This document shows positions 43,292-54,710 of a stretch of DNA of 64,000 nucleotides, piece after piece (the stretch's first letter is position 1; each line of letters starts with the position of its first letter). Both the position numbers and the translations under genes were made by a program. A model generated the notes under the pieces. It saw nothing but the letters and a program-made list of their open reading frames with translations, made no database searches and had not been told where the DNA came from. Location of the stretch: assembly GCA_947089855.1 (NCBI GenBank), contig CAMUML010000002.1:61549-125548 (forward strand), in the 5' to 3' direction. The stretch is from an uncultured Eubacterium sp. (GTDB lineage Bacteria; Bacillota; Clostridia; Lachnospirales; Lachnospiraceae).

Positions 43292-45540
43292 TACCCGGTT
43301 TCCTCCCCTGTTGCTTTTATTACCTCTTTAGCCGCCGCTTGCTGCTCCAATATCTGGAATTTTAATCCACAGTAACGCGTCTGCTCGCTGATATTATCCA
43401 CCATATCGGCAAAAGTCCGTTCATCACCGACAAGCGTTACGCATTTTTTGGCCCTTGTAACGGCTGTATATAGGAGGTTGCGGTTCATCAGCATTTTGGG
43501 GCCGCTTAACAGCGGGATCACAACCGCCGGATATTCGCTTCCTTGTGATTTATGGATCGTAACCGCATACGCAAGCTCTAATTCTTCCAGCATCTTAAAG
43601 GGATATTCCACAATACGCCCTTCATCAAATTCTATTACCATCTGTGCCGTAATATCACTAATCCTGCGGATAACGCCCATATCCCCGTTAAAAATGCCGG
43701 CACCTTTTTCTACCGTAACGCCGTAGCAGTTTTTAATGCTCCATTCTATCTGGTAATTATTTTTTATCTGCATTACCTTATCGCCTTCACGGAACAAAGT
43801 ATCCCCATGCCCCTTTTCGGCTTTTTCGTTTGACGGCGGGTTTAAGTACTGCTGAAGCACCGTATTTAGGCGGTTGACCCCAAGCATCCCCCGGCGCATT
43901 GGGGTAAGCACCTGGATGTCAAACTTCTGTGCATTTACGTATTTCGGCATTTTCTGGATCACAAGCTGTAAAACTACATTGATGATCTTGTCCACCTCAT
44001 ACCGTTTTAAAAAGAAAAAATCGCGGCTCTTATTATCCAGCAGCACAGGCTCGCCGCGGTTAATTTTATGGGCATTTACAATAATATCGCTTTGCGCTGC
44101 CTGGCGGAAAATCTTGGATAAATATACGACCCGGAATATGCCAGAATCGATCATGTCTTTTAGGACACTGCCTGGCCCGACGCTTGGCAGCTGGTTTGTA
44201 TCGCCGACAAGAATCAAGCGTGTCGGAGGCGCAACTGCTTTTAGCAGGGAATTCATCAGCCAGATATCTACCATTGACATTTCATCAATGATCACTGCGT
44301 CTGCTTCCAACGGATTGGACTCATTCCGGTCAAAACTTACCGCCCCTTCTACCCCGCCGCTTACTTCGAGCATCCGGTGGATGGTGCGGGCTTCATACCC
44401 AGTTGTTTCGCTCATCCGCTTTGCCGCCCGGCCTGTTGGCGCGGCCAGTACAAAATCCATCCCTTCCATTTCAAAAAGCCGTATGATCGTATTAATGGTT
44501 GTTGTTTTCCCCGTACCAGGCCCTCCGGTTATAATTAACAGGCCGTTATACAATGCCTCATAGACAGCCTCCCGCTGCAGCCCATCCAGTTCGATCTGCG
44601 CCTGTTTTTCAATCATGGCCACACGTTTTTCGGCCTCTTCCTGCGGGATCTGATAGCGGACGTTTAGTTCATGTAGCATAAATGCAACATTATGCTCCAT
44701 ATTAAAATAATACGATGCATACACCTGTTCTTCCTCGCCGCGCTGCTTAACCACAATCTTGCGGGCAATTGCAAGGTCCATATAATTTTTCTCTATCAGC
44801 CCTTCCTCTACCTGAAGGATTTCCGCTGCCCGTTCCGTCAGCCCCTCTTTTAACTGGTACGTATGGCCTTCGGCTGCCGCTTGCTGCAACGCATACAGGA
44901 TGCCGCTGCGGATACGGAAATCAGAATCGGCATGGATCCCTGCATGGCTGGCAATCTCATCTGCGATCTTAAATCCAATGCCGCGGATGTCGTCCGCTAA
45001 ACGGTATGGGTTTTCTTTGATAACCGTATAGATCTGCGGCCCATATTTTTGGTATATTTTTGCTGCTAGCGTAAGGGAAACGCCAAACTGCTGCAAAAAG
45101 ATCATAGCTTGGCGCAAGTCTTTTTTTTCTTCTACCTGTGCGGCAATCTCGCCTGCCAGACGCACGCTGATGCCTTTTATTTCCGCAAGGCGCTTTGGCT
45201 CTTCTTCAATTACCCGGAACGTATCTTTTCCAAATTTGCGCACAATCCGCAGCGCCATGACCGCACCGATCCCTTTGACTGCACCTGAGCCAAGATAACG
45301 TGCGATAGCCAGTTCGTCTTCCGGCTCTTTTTCTACATAAGAGTCTACTTTAAACTGCCTGCCATAAGCCGGATGCTCTGTATAAGTTCCCGTAAATTCC
45401 ACATGCATGCCTTCGGCCAGGCCGTCCAAAATCCCCACGCAGACGAGCTGGCCGCCTTCGGTTTGAAGTGCCAGCACACGGTAGCCGCTGTCCTTGCTTT
45501 GGAATATAAAATTATCAATATATCCTGTTACCTTTTCCAA
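43291..45540 (-). CDS. recD2: RecD2-type helicase (SF1B ATPase)
   Basis: A 749-residue DNA helicase. An N-terminal OB-like domain (MEKVTGYIDNFIFQS...) is followed by helix-hairpin-helix motifs (KGIGAVMALRIVRKFG), Walker A ITGGPGTGKTTTINTI, DEMSMVDI, GDTNQLPSVGPG, and the C-terminal YAVTIHKSQGSEYPAVV. It acts in DNA repair and replication fork processing. The TTG at 45540 has AAGGGAG 6 nt before it. A longer frame to 45609 would cross a terminator hairpin, so it is rejected. It leads into comF with a 1-bp overlap. Confidence 0.93.
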   Translation of the reverse strand: MEKVTGYIDNFIFQSKDSGYRVLALQTEGGQLVCVGILDGLAEGMHVEFTGTYTEHPAYGRQFKVDSYVEKEPEDELAIARYLGSGAVKGIGAVMALRIVRKFGKDTFRVIEEEPKRLAEIKGISVRLAGEIAAQVEEKKDLRQAMIFLQQFGVSLTLAAKIYQKYGPQIYTVIKENPYRLADDIRGIGFKIADEIASHAGIHADSDFRIRSGILYALQQAAAEGHTYQLKEGLTERAAEILQVEEGLIEKNYMDLAIARKIVVKQRGEEEQVYASYYFNMEHNVAFMLHELNVRYQIPQEEAEKRVAMIEKQAQIELDGLQREAVYEALYNGLLIITGGPGTGKTTTINTIIRLFEMEGMDFVLAAPTGRAAKRMSETTGYEARTIHRMLEVSGGVEGAVSFDRNESNPLEADAVIIDEMSMVDIWLMNSLLKAVAPPTRLILVGDTNQLPSVGPGSVLKDMIDSGIFRVVYLSKIFRQAAQSDIIVNAHKINRGEPVLLDNKSRDFFFLKRYEVDKIINVVLQLVIQKMPKYVNAQKFDIQVLTPMRRGMLGVNRLNTVLQQYLNPPSNEKAEKGHGDTLFREGDKVMQIKNNYQIEWSIKNCYGVTVEKGAGIFNGDMGVIRRISDITAQMVIEFDEGRIVEYPFKMLEELELAYAVTIHKSQGSEYPAVVIPLLSGPKMLMNRNLLYTAVTRAKKCVTLVGDERTFADMVDNISEQTRYCGLKFQILEQQAAAKEVIKATGEETG

Positions 45541-45594
45541 CGCCGTCTCCCTTATCCAACCAGCCAAAATTCGTCCGTTTACCGGTTGATACAG

Positions 45595-45621
45595 AAAAAA
45601 GGGCTGCAAAGGCAGCCCTTT
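45595..45621 (-). terminator. Terminator of the flagellar rod operon
   Basis: AAAGGGCTGC pairs with GCAGCCCTTT. On the minus strand six T follow. It lies 7 bp past the stop of the FlgJ-like gene, just before recD2. Confidence 0.85.
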
Positions 45622-45627
45622 CTGATT

Positions 45628-45996
45628 TTATGATTCTTCCACGATGCCGTAATTGCGCTTCATCTGCTCGTACAATTGCTGTGCAAGCGGCCCGCCTGTC
45701 TGTTCGGTTGTCTGCGCAGCCACCTGCTGGATGACACCATCTTTAAAATAATCTACCAACGATGACATCGATGCATCCCCATCTTCCTCACCGCCGATTG
45801 TTTTAAACATTTCTTTATATACTTGCTCAATAAAATAGGATTCAAACTCACGGCACACTTCTTTCAGTTCATCCGCAGAAGCCGACTGTCCGATATTTTT
45901 GAGTTTCCCTGACAAATCTGTGCCGGAAGCACTGCTGACGGAGGAAGTATCTACATAAGAATCCAAGCTGTTGAAACCATTTACTGCTATACTCAT
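45628..45996 (-). CDS. FlgJ-like flagellar rod-binding protein
   Basis: A 122-residue protein matching the rod-binding domain of FlgJ (ELKEVCREFESYFIEQVYKEMFKTIGG and VDYFKDGVIQQVAAQ). The muramidase domain of the Gram-negative FlgJ is absent, as usual in Firmicutes. It would cap or chaperone the growing rod. It is the last gene of the mbl-flhO-flhP operon, 11 bp after flhP. Confidence 0.85.
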   Translation of the reverse strand: MSIAVNGFNSLDSYVDTSSVSSASGTDLSGKLKNIGQSASADELKEVCREFESYFIEQVYKEMFKTIGGEEDGDASMSSLVDYFKDGVIQQVAAQTTEQTGGPLAQQLYEQMKRNYGIVEES

Positions 45997-46007
45997 TCAA
46001 ATACCCC

Positions 46008-46823
46008 CTATCGCTTCAGGTTATTTGCCTGTTCCAACATTGTATCCGACGTCGTAATTGCCTTGGAATTAAGCTCATATGCCCTTTGTGCTACGATCAG
46101 GTTCACCATTTCTTCTGCCACCTGCACATTGGATGCTTCCAAATATTTCTGTTTTACTGTACTACGCCTTAGATTTGGTGTTGTAGCTTCGTTCATTGCC
46201 TGCCCGGATGCTTCCGTTTCCATATAATATGTACCGGACGTCTTCTGCAATCCTGCATCGTTTGTAAACTGCCACAGCCCGACCGTCTGGTTTAATGGCG
46301 TATATACGTTTTGTGCATCCATATATCCAATCTGGCCGTCTTCTGATATAGCGACCTGGTTCGCATCTACTTCATCAGGCAGGACGATTTCATTCCCATT
46401 GGAATCCAGCACCTGGTAGCCCTCTGATGTACAAAGCGTCAATCCGTTTTGCCCCACGCCCCATACAAAATTGCCGTTCCTGGTATACAAAAGCTGGTTG
46501 TCCGGCCCACTGATCCCAAACAAACCATACCCATCGATTGCCATCGCACTGTTGCTCTCCACATCCTGCAGCGAACCCTGTTCAAAACGCGAAGTGATGG
46601 ATGCAAGCCTGGTGCCAAGGCCCACCTGCGCAGAAACTGGCTTTGGTGTCCCATTTGCTGTCGTTGTTTCATTCTGTATCGTTTGGTACAACAGCGATTT
46701 AAACTCCGGCTTTTCTGTTTTAAACCCGGTTGTATTTACATTTGCAAAGTTATGCGATATTGCATCTACATTTGTCTGTTGAGCACGCATCCCCGATGCC
46801 GCGCTCCATAATGCCCTCATCAT
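46008..46823 (-). CDS. flhP: Flagellar hook-basal body protein (FlhP/FlgG-like)
   Basis: A 271-residue rod protein. The N-terminal MMRALWSAASGMRAQQTNVDAISHNFANVNTTGFK is the flagellar rod motif and the C-terminal SNVQVAEEMVNLIVAQRAYELNSKAI is the second half of the D0 coiled coil. Middle residues form the FlgG-type beta domain (MAIDGYGLFGI). AGGAG lies before ATG 46823. It is the distal rod partner of the FlhO-like protein encoded upstream. Confidence 0.92.
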   Translation of the reverse strand: MMRALWSAASGMRAQQTNVDAISHNFANVNTTGFKTEKPEFKSLLYQTIQNETTTANGTPKPVSAQVGLGTRLASITSRFEQGSLQDVESNSAMAIDGYGLFGISGPDNQLLYTRNGNFVWGVGQNGLTLCTSEGYQVLDSNGNEIVLPDEVDANQVAISEDGQIGYMDAQNVYTPLNQTVGLWQFTNDAGLQKTSGTYYMETEASGQAMNEATTPNLRRSTVKQKYLEASNVQVAEEMVNLIVAQRAYELNSKAITTSDTMLEQANNLKR

Positions 46824-47035
46824 AATCCAAAGATCTCCTTCCACGGCATTCCATGCCTAGCCTGTGCCTTCCGTGGTCCCGTTAACAAATACCCCTAAAT
46901 TCATTTAAAATCTATCTGCAAATAAAACATCCGCATAATAATAATATCGGCAGCCTGCTTTGTTTTCATAACCTACGATTCTATTTTTTAGACGGTTTCC
47001 TATGTCTTGCCAGCCCAGCCGCCTTTGATAGTACC

Positions 47036-47839
47036 TTACAGCTTGCCAACCTGGTTTACCGCTTTGTCCAGCATGCCGTCAAACGTCTGGATCATCTTCT
47101 GGTTGGACTCATAAGCCCTTGAGATTGTAATCATGGACAACATTTCATCCACAATATTTACATTCGAGCCTTCAATATACCCCTGTTTTACAACTGCGTC
47201 AGACTGCACCGCCTGGCCGCCGTCGACCAGATCGTACATATTCTCTCCATATTTGGACAGGAAATCATAATTTTCAAAATCCACTACCCCGATCTGCCCG
47301 ACAAGCTGGTCATTCTGGTAAATAAAACCTGCCTGGTTGATACCAAAATCCTGGTCTGGGTCTAGCTGGACATAATTATTTACCGCAGGGTCACCGTTCA
47401 TGGCCCCATTCTGGTTCAAAACATAATCGCCGTCCTTGGTACGCAGATAACCGTCCGCCGTTACCGTAAACGCCCCGTCCCTTGTATATTTGACAGACGT
47501 ATTGCCTGCTTTGTCTGTAAAGGAAACCGCAAAAAAACCATTTCCGTCGATCGCGCAATCATATTTATTGTCGGTAACTTTAAAGTTGCCCTGGTCATAA
47601 TTCGTATACGTTTCCCCGATTTTTACGCCTAGGCTGACATCACCCAATGATTTTGTGCGCCAGCCAACCTCTGAACTGTCTTTGATCTTCATTGCCAGGT
47701 GCGTACGGAATGATTCGGACGTCGCCCCCTCTTTCTTATATCCATTCGTATCTGCATTTGCCAGATTATTTGTCGTAACGTCCATCTGGTTCATCTCGTT
47801 TATCATTCCTGTCCATGCAGTATATAACCCTTTTAACAT
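47036..47839 (-). CDS. flhO: Flagellar hook-basal body protein (FlhO/FlgF-like)
   Basis: A 267-residue rod protein with the N-terminal WTGMINEMNQMDVTTNNLANADTNGYK motif and the C-terminal SNVNIVDEMLSMITISRAYESNQKMI. The centre has the FlgF/FlgG beta domain (CAIDGNGFFAV). It probably sits in the proximal rod. Spacing is 46 bp from the Mbl-like gene, the same order as in Bacillus subtilis. Confidence 0.92.
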   Translation of the reverse strand: MLKGLYTAWTGMINEMNQMDVTTNNLANADTNGYKKEGATSESFRTHLAMKIKDSSEVGWRTKSLGDVSLGVKIGETYTNYDQGNFKVTDNKYDCAIDGNGFFAVSFTDKAGNTSVKYTRDGAFTVTADGYLRTKDGDYVLNQNGAMNGDPAVNNYVQLDPDQDFGINQAGFIYQNDQLVGQIGVVDFENYDFLSKYGENMYDLVDGGQAVQSDAVVKQGYIEGSNVNIVDEMLSMITISRAYESNQKMIQTFDGMLDKAVNQVGKL

Positions 47840-47885
47840 CTGCGATACTCCCTTCCTTCACCAGCCCGGCGCCTGTGCCGCTTTT

Positions 47886-48881
47886 TTAATCATCGTCGCG
47901 TTTGCCTGCTAAAAATTCTACAAACTTGCCGGTGCCCACAGCTACACAAGTCATCGGTTCTTCTGCGGTCATTGTATTGATCCCTGTCTTTTCCTCGATT
48001 AACTCCTCCAAACCACGCAGCAGCGCCCCGCCCCCAGTCAGTACAATACCACGGTCGGCTACATCCGCTGCCAGTTCCGGCGGTGTTTTCTCCAGCACGC
48101 TATGGACAGCTTCCACAATCTGCAGCGTTGCTTCCCGCAATGCTTCTTCAGTTTCTTCCGAAGATACCGTTACCGTTTTAGGAAGCCCGGTAACAAGGTT
48201 GCGGCCCCGGACATCTATCGTTTCCGGCTGTGCCAGCGGATAACAGGTCCCGATTTTTATTTTGATGTCCTCTGCTGTCCGTTCGCCAATCAAAAGATTG
48301 TGCTTCTTCCTCATATATCGGACAATTGCTTCGTCAAAATCATCCCCTGCTATCTTAATGGAAGTACTTACCACAGAACCGCCCAGTGAAATAACGGCAA
48401 TATCTGCCGTACCTCCGCCAATATCTACGATCATATTGCCGCATGGCCTTGATATATCAATACCTGCACCAATGGCTGCCGCAATTGGCTCTTCTATGAT
48501 CATAACTTCCCTGGCGCCTGCCTGGTAAGTCGCATCTTCCACTGCCTTTTTTTCTACTTCCGTAACGCCGCTTGGCACACAGACACTGATGCGCGGCTTA
48601 CGGAAACTTTTTTTCCCAAGCGCCTTTTGGATAAAATACTTTATCATTTTTTCGGTAACCGTATAATCGGAAATAACACCTTGCCGCAGCGGACGGACAG
48701 CTACGATATTTCCCGGTGTACGGCCCAGCATCAGGCGCGCTTCTTCCCCAATTGCTTTGATTTTACTTGTATCACGGTCAAATGCCACGACGGAAGGCTC
48801 TTTTAATACGACGCCCTTCCCTTTAATATACACCAGAATACTGGCCGTCCCCAAATCAATTCCAATATCTGCTCCCATCAT
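47886..48881 (-). CDS. mbl: MreB/Mbl family rod-shape actin
   Basis: A 331-residue cytoskeletal ATPase that guides wall synthesis. It has the GIDLGTASILVYIKGKG ATP phosphate loop, the IGEEARLMLGRTPGN stretch, DIGGGTADIAVISLGG and the LTGGGALLRGLEELI motif. The order with flhO and flhP makes Mbl more likely than MreB. There is a 344-bp gap upstream, and no recognisable terminator is seen between this gene and flhO. Confidence 0.9.
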   Translation of the reverse strand: MMGADIGIDLGTASILVYIKGKGVVLKEPSVVAFDRDTSKIKAIGEEARLMLGRTPGNIVAVRPLRQGVISDYTVTEKMIKYFIQKALGKKSFRKPRISVCVPSGVTEVEKKAVEDATYQAGAREVMIIEEPIAAAIGAGIDISRPCGNMIVDIGGGTADIAVISLGGSVVSTSIKIAGDDFDEAIVRYMRKKHNLLIGERTAEDIKIKIGTCYPLAQPETIDVRGRNLVTGLPKTVTVSSEETEEALREATLQIVEAVHSVLEKTPPELAADVADRGIVLTGGGALLRGLEELIEEKTGINTMTAEEPMTCVAVGTGKFVEFLAGKRDDD

Positions 48882-49225
48882 GTACAGATATCCCCTTTCA
48901 TCTCAGATTTTATGAATGCAATAGTACTCTATTTTATCGGCTTCCATGTGCCAGCACATAGATAAGCCACGTAATATGCTTTACTCTATTTTGCCATAAT
49001 ATCTCCTATTATATACAATAAATTCCATTTTTCATAGTACTTTTTTATTTTTCACAATTTCTTAAAGATTTCGCAAGATATATTATGGTTTTTGTGCAAT
49101 TTTAACCGAACTGGGAATGGCCATGCACCAACTGTTATATGTGGGAAACAGAAACTCTTGCTAATTCTGGTATCTATTTCGTTTTATTATAAAAAATACA
49201 ATCAAAAAATGCAATGGTAGATTTT
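48882..49225. other. 344-bp AT-rich intergenic region
   Basis: Between the Mbl-like gene start and the uvrA stop. It is AT-rich and carries the mbl promoter region, with several TATAAT-like stretches on the minus strand. I see no gene, no strong hairpin and no known riboswitch. Confidence 0.6.
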
Positions 49226-52069
49226 TTACAAATACTTTTTTACATACTGGCCAGTATAAGACCCTTCCGCTTGTGCGACCTCTTCCGGCGTCCCCTGTGC
49301 AATCACCGTCCCGCCGCCGTCACCGCCTTCCGGGCCCATATCAATAATATAATCAGCCGTTTTGATCACATCCAGGTTATGTTCGATCACGATCACCGTA
49401 TTCCCACCCTCAGATAAGCGGCGTAAGATTTCAACCAGTTTATGCACATCTGCAAAATGCAGCCCCGTCGTCGGCTCATCCAAAATGTACACGGTCTTTC
49501 CCGTGCTGCGGCGGCTTAATTCCGTAGCCAGCTTAATACGCTGCGCTTCCCCGCCGGACAGTTCGGTAGACGGCTGCCCCAGTTTTATATAGGAAAGCCC
49601 TACATCATACAATGTCTGGATCTTGCGTTCAATCGTTGGGATATGCTGGAAAAAGCCCAGCGCTTCCTCAACCGTCATATCCAGCACATCATAAATGCTT
49701 TTCCCTTTATATTTTACTTCCAGTGTTTCGCGGTTATAACGTTTGCCTTGGCACACTTCGCATGGGACATAGACGTCTGGCAGGAAATGCATTTCAATTT
49801 TTAATATCCCGTCTCCGGCACAGGCTTCGCAACGCCCCCCTTTTACGTTAAAACTGAAACGGCCTTTTTTATAACCGCGTGCTTTCGCATCCGGCGTCGC
49901 CGCAAACAAATCACGGATCATATCAAATACGCCGGTATACGTCGCTGGGTTAGAACGCGGTGTGCGGCCGATCGGCGACTGGTCGATCGCAATAACCTTG
50001 TCCAACTGCTCCAATCCCAGCAATTTATCGTGTTTTCCTGGTATACATCTAGCCCGGTTTAATTTGCGTGCCATTGCTTTATATAAGATTTCATTTGTCA
50101 GCGAGCTTTTGCCGGAACCGGAAACACCCGTAATGCAGGTCATAATGCCAAGCGGGATTTTTACAGTGATATTTTTTAGGTTGTTTTCCTTCGCCCCCTT
50201 TACGGTCAGCCATCCAGACGGCTGCCTGCGTTTTTCTGGAACCGGAATTTTCCTGCGCCCGCTTAAATAATCGCCAGTAATAGAGCCTGGGGTATTTATT
50301 ATATCTTCTGCCGTACCAGCTGCTACGACCTTGCCGCCATGTTCGCCAGCACCCGGCCCAATATCTACAATAAAATCCGCTGCCCGCATGGTATCTTCAT
50401 CATGTTCTACCACAATCAGCGTATTCCCCAAATCTTTTAAATTTTTCAACGCGGCCAGCAGCTTGTCATTATCGCGCTGGTGCAGCCCGATGCTTGGCTC
50501 ATCCAAAATATAAGCCACACCAACCAGTCCGGAACCGATCTGCGTTGCAAGGCGTATCCTTTGTGCCTCCCCACCGGAAAGCGTTCCGGTTGCACGTCCC
50601 AAGGACAAGTAATCCAGGCCAACTTCGACGAGGAACCCCACCCTTGCACGGATTTCCCGGATAATCTGTGCCCCTATTAACTCCTGCTGGCGGGACAAGT
50701 CCAAATTCCCCATAAACTGCTGCAAATGCTTTATCGAAAGGTTTGTAAGCTCATAGATGTTTTTATCTGCAACTGTTACCGCCAGCGCTTCTTTTTTTAA
50801 CCGCTGGCCGCCGCATGTTTTACAAGGCGTTATCCGCATAAATTCCTCATACTGCTGCTTCATCGTTTCGGAGCCAGTCTCCCGGTAGCGCCGTTTTGCA
50901 TTTTGGATCAGCCCCTCAAATACCACATCGTAAACGCCTTCGCCACGCATCCCGCGGTAATGCACTTTTACTTCCCGGTCGGCACCGTATATCAACATCT
51001 GGCGGATTTCTTCCGGCAGTTCTTCATAAGGCGTATCCAGGTCAAACTGGTATGCTTCGGCCAATGCATGGAGCGTCGCATACGTGTAGCTGGATGGGTC
51101 GGTGCAGGACTGCCAGCCCATTACCTGTATCGCCCCATTCGAAATACTAAGCGACTTGTCCGGTATCATCAGGTCTTCATCAAATTCCATTTTATAGCCC
51201 AGCCCAAAACAGTCCGGGCACGCACCAAACGGATTGTTAAAAGAAAAGCTCCTAGGTTCAATTTCATCCACACTGATGCCGCAGTCCGGACATGCAAAAC
51301 TGTCGGAAAACTGCAGGATATGTGGTTTTTCACCCTCCTGGGAATCCAAAACTTCTACCATCAAAAGGCCGTCTGCCAATTCCAGCACGCTTTCGATCGA
51401 ATCGGTCAGCCTTTTCTCTATCCCCTTTTTGACAATCAGGCGGTCTACCACAATTTCAATGTTGTGTTTCTTATTTTTTTCTAACGGTATTTCTTCGGTC
51501 AGTTCATACATATTGCCATCTGCAATGACACGTACATAGCCGCTGCGTTTTGCCTGTTCCAGCAGTTTTTGGTGCGTCCCTTTCCGGCCCCGCACAACAG
51601 GGGCCAACAGCTGGATTTTGGTACGCTCCGGCATAGACATAATCATATCTGCCATCTGGTCTACCGTCTGTTTTTTAATTTCCTTTCCGCATTTCGGGCA
51701 ATGCGGAATGCCGATCCGCGCATACAGCAGACGAAAATAATCGTATACTTCGGTTACTGTACCGACCGTAGACCGCGGGTTGCGGTTTGTGGATTTTTGG
51801 TCAATGGAAATCGCTGGGGACAGCCCCTCAATTTTTTCCACATTTGGCTTTTCTGCCTGTCCTAAAAACTGCCGTGCATAGGAAGATAACGACTCCATAT
51901 ACCGGCGCTGCCCTTCTGCATAGATCGTATCAAAAGCAAGCGAAGACTTGCCGGAACCGCTTAGGCCGGTCAGCACGACAAATTCATCCCGTGGAATATC
52001 CAGGTCAATGTTTTTCAAATTGTGTTCGTTTGCACCACGTATTTTAATATATTTTCTTTCCTTATTCAT
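49226..52069 (-). CDS. uvrA: UvrABC system protein A
   Basis: The 947-residue ABC ATPase finds DNA damage and loads UvrB in nucleotide excision repair. Two nucleotide-binding halves are seen (Walker [14 protein letters not shown] near residue 32 and [13 protein letters not shown] near residue 642). Zinc-binding CPKCGKEI and CPDCG motifs, and the signature LSGGEAQRI in both halves, are intact. It follows uvrB by 27 bp on the same strand. Confidence 0.98.
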   Translation of the reverse strand: MNKERKYIKIRGANEHNLKNIDLDIPRDEFVVLTGLSGSGKSSLAFDTIYAEGQRRYMESLSSYARQFLGQAEKPNVEKIEGLSPAISIDQKSTNRNPRSTVGTVTEVYDYFRLLYARIGIPHCPKCGKEIKKQTVDQMADMIMSMPERTKIQLLAPVVRGRKGTHQKLLEQAKRSGYVRVIADGNMYELTEEIPLEKNKKHNIEIVVDRLIVKKGIEKRLTDSIESVLELADGLLMVEVLDSQEGEKPHILQFSDSFACPDCGISVDEIEPRSFSFNNPFGACPDCFGLGYKMEFDEDLMIPDKSLSISNGAIQVMGWQSCTDPSSYTYATLHALAEAYQFDLDTPYEELPEEIRQMLIYGADREVKVHYRGMRGEGVYDVVFEGLIQNAKRRYRETGSETMKQQYEEFMRITPCKTCGGQRLKKEALAVTVADKNIYELTNLSIKHLQQFMGNLDLSRQQELIGAQIIREIRARVGFLVEVGLDYLSLGRATGTLSGGEAQRIRLATQIGSGLVGVAYILDEPSIGLHQRDNDKLLAALKNLKDLGNTLIVVEHDEDTMRAADFIVDIGPGAGEHGGKVVAAGTAEDIINTPGSITGDYLSGRRKIPVPEKRRQPSGWLTVKGAKENNLKNITVKIPLGIMTCITGVSGSGKSSLTNEILYKAMARKLNRARCIPGKHDKLLGLEQLDKVIAIDQSPIGRTPRSNPATYTGVFDMIRDLFAATPDAKARGYKKGRFSFNVKGGRCEACAGDGILKIEMHFLPDVYVPCEVCQGKRYNRETLEVKYKGKSIYDVLDMTVEEALGFFQHIPTIERKIQTLYDVGLSYIKLGQPSTELSGGEAQRIKLATELSRRSTGKTVYILDEPTTGLHFADVHKLVEILRRLSEGGNTVIVIEHNLDVIKTADYIIDMGPEGGDGGGTVIAQGTPEEVAQAEGSYTGQYVKKYL

Positions 52070-52096
52070 AATTATCCTTTTCCATTATCCGGTGGA

Positions 52097-54085
52097 TTAT
52101 TTTTGTGCGTCACGCAGCATCTCTTTCAACTGCATCATCTGGTCACGCAGGCTTGCGGCGGCCTCAAAGTTCAGATCTGCTGCCGCACGTTCCATCTGCT
52201 TGCGTACCTGTGCGATCAGTTTTTCCAGTTCTTTACGGTTCATAGATTCTGGGCTTTTTGCAAAATTCAACTCTTCCGCCGCTACTTTCTTGGATATGCT
52301 GATCAGGTCGCGCACCGATTTTTTAATCGTCGTCGGTGTAATGCCATGCTGTTCATTATAGCGCTGCTGCAGCATACGCCGCCGTTTCGTTTCTTCGATT
52401 GCAACACGCATCGAATCCGTAATCTTATCTGCATACATGACCACATGGCCTTCACTGTTGCGCGCTGCCCTCCCAACAGTCTGTATCAGCGAAGTTTCCG
52501 AACGCAGGAACCCTTCCTTGTCTGCATCCAAAATAGCTACCAGCGTGATCTCCGGAATGTCCAGGCCCTCACGCAGCAGGTTAATGCCGACCAGCACATC
52601 AAATACGTCCAGGCGCAGGTCACGGATGATCTCTGCACGCTCTAGCGTATCAATATCGGAATGTAGATATTTTACCCGGATCCCTACTTCCTGCATATAA
52701 GAAGTCAAATCCTCCGCCATCCGTTTTGTCAGTGTCGTAATCAATATTTTGTGTTTTTGCGCGGTTTCTTTATTTACTTCAGAAATCAAGTCGTCAATCT
52801 GCCCCTCAACCGGGCGCACATCAATCTCCGGGTCAAGCAGCCCAGTTGGCCGGATGATCTGTTCCACACGCAACAGCTCATGCTCTTTTTCATAAACATT
52901 CGGTGTCGCAGATACAAACAGCATCTGGTCAATTTTAGACTCAAATTCTTCAAAATTCAGCGGCCGGTTGTCTTTCGCAGACGGCAGTCGGAAACCATAA
53001 TCAACCAATGTCGTTTTCCTAGACTGGTCACCAGCATACATGCCCCTTATCTGCGGTACTGTAATATGCGACTCATCAATAATGATAAGAAAATCGTCCT
53101 TAAAATACTCCATTAATGTCAACGGGGTCGCCCCCGGCTCCAATCCGGCCAGATGCCTGGAATAATTTTCAATGCCGCTGCAAAACCCGGTTTCCCGCAG
53201 CATTTCAATATCAAAATTGGTCCGCTCCGCTATCCGCTGCGCTTCCAGCAGCTTATCCTCGCCTTTGAAATACCGCACCCGTTCTTCCAGTTCTTTTTCA
53301 ATTTCCACACATGCCCGGTTAATCTTCTCCTGCGGAACCACATAATGGGACGCTGGAAAAATTGCCACATGTTCCAAAGATGCTTTCACTTCGCCAGTCA
53401 GTATATCTATTTCTGTAATCCGGTCAATCTCGTCTCCAAAAAACTCTACCCGCACCGCCCGTTCAGCCGTGTTGGCCGGGATAATCTCCAGCACATCACC
53501 GCGCACGCGGAAAGTACCCCGGTGGAAATCCAGCTCATTCCTCGTATATTGAATGTCGATCAGGTCACGGATCACATCGTCACGGTCCCGGGCCATACCA
53601 GGCCGCAAGGAAACCATCATATTTAAAAAATCTTCCGGGCTCCCCAGCCCATAAATACAAGATACGCTAGATACTACAACCACATCCCTGCGTTCAGACA
53701 AAGCAGCTGTCGCAGAAAGGCGCAGCTTATCAATTTCTTCATTTACAGAAGAATCTTTTGCAATATAGGTGTCAGAAGACGGCACATAGGCTTCCGGCTG
53801 GTAATAATCGTAATAGGAGACAAAATATTCTACCGCATTATTGGGAAAGAATTCTTTAAATTCTCCGTATAATTGAGCTGCCAAAGTCTTGTTATGGGCT
53901 ATGACAAGGGTTGGTTTATTCAATTGTTGAATTACGTTTGCCATCGTAAATGTTTTGCCGGAACCAGTAACGCCAAGAAGTGTCTGGAACTGATTTCCTT
54001 CTTTAAAACCTTTTACTAATTCTTCGATTGCCTGGGGCTGGTCGCCGGTGGGGGCGTATTGTGATACTAGTTCAAAATGATCCAT
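52097..54085 (-). CDS. uvrB: UvrABC system protein B (chimeric 5' end suspected)
   Basis: The 662-residue helicase-like repair protein forms a complex with UvrA and recruits UvrC. Walker A is GVTGSGKT. The beta-hairpin [14 protein letters not shown]-type [11 protein letters not shown] and C-terminal UvrC-binding (UVR) domain are present. ATG 54085 has GGGAG upstream. The first about 90 codons are low in GC (roughly 38 percent over 53821-54000, counted by eye), while later parts reach about 60 percent. A displaced 5' fragment of a second uvrB lies at 55299-55582. The join is at AGGAGACAAAATA. Confidence 0.96.
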   Translation of the reverse strand: MDHFELVSQYAPTGDQPQAIEELVKGFKEGNQFQTLLGVTGSGKTFTMANVIQQLNKPTLVIAHNKTLAAQLYGEFKEFFPNNAVEYFVSYYDYYQPEAYVPSSDTYIAKDSSVNEEIDKLRLSATAALSERRDVVVVSSVSCIYGLGSPEDFLNMMVSLRPGMARDRDDVIRDLIDIQYTRNELDFHRGTFRVRGDVLEIIPANTAERAVRVEFFGDEIDRITEIDILTGEVKASLEHVAIFPASHYVVPQEKINRACVEIEKELEERVRYFKGEDKLLEAQRIAERTNFDIEMLRETGFCSGIENYSRHLAGLEPGATPLTLMEYFKDDFLIIIDESHITVPQIRGMYAGDQSRKTTLVDYGFRLPSAKDNRPLNFEEFESKIDQMLFVSATPNVYEKEHELLRVEQIIRPTGLLDPEIDVRPVEGQIDDLISEVNKETAQKHKILITTLTKRMAEDLTSYMQEVGIRVKYLHSDIDTLERAEIIRDLRLDVFDVLVGINLLREGLDIPEITLVAILDADKEGFLRSETSLIQTVGRAARNSEGHVVMYADKITDSMRVAIEETKRRRMLQQRYNEQHGITPTTIKKSVRDLISISKKVAAEELNFAKSPESMNRKELEKLIAQVRKQMERAAADLNFEAAASLRDQMMQLKEMLRDAQK

Positions 54086-54114
54086 AAAATCAATCTCCCT
54101 ATTATATAACTTTT

Positions 54115-54710
54115 TCACTCTTCTGGAGGAATTACTTGAAAAACTAACGCAAACTGTTGATCGTATCCATTATATCTATGCCAATTTTTTGTTGACTTAA
54201 TTTCGCAATATATTGGTAACCTTTCTCTAACCATATCTTCTGTTATTTCAATACCTATACTCGATTGATTGCCCAAATATCTTCCGCATTCCACATGCCA
54301 ATTAAAAATATATTCATCTTCAGCAAATGATGGATCCAAAGTCAACCAAACAGAATATTGTTCCCCCAAATAAAACTGATACAAATCATTTGTTCCTGTC
54401 CGCTTAAGCTCGATTAATTCAAATGATTTATCCTTATTAAGATAATATTCATTACCTAATGAATCGTATTAAACACACGCTCATCTCCTTTTATATAAAA
54501 ATATTTTTTTACTCCTTCAATAAAATCGTTTGTATAACATATACAGCGTTCTGCATCTCGTATTGAAATAGGATTACTATGTGATAGACTATTTCTAATA
54601 GGTATTAATCTACTTAAAAATGTTCTTGTTTCTGCGTTTCCATCCGGATATACCAAGTCAAGAAATTCCTTAAAGAACCTTTTATATAAATCATTTCTGC
54701 ATATCATCAT
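54115..54710 (-). pseudogene. Frameshifted HEPN-like (Swt1-type) gene remnant
   Basis: Two frames that look like one broken protein. The upstream part (54456-54710) contains RNSLSHSNPISIRDAERCICY, resembling HEPN-type RNase-associated domains. The second frame (54115-54475) starts without an initiation codon as YDSLGNEYYLNKDKSF and goes on for about 115 residues to [10 protein letters not shown] single base lost near 54475 would join them. The N-terminus is missing. AT-rich, like other parts of the island. A defence or abortive-infection origin is plausible but not proven. Confidence 0.55.

Noticed and set aside
45541-45609. Longer start for RecD2 at 45609
   Set aside because: It would cross the flagellar operon terminator hairpin. 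TTG 45540 has a proper ribosome site.
48882-49225. A riboswitch or small RNA before mbl
   Set aside because: No stable hairpin or known motif found; only AT-rich promoter-like sequence.
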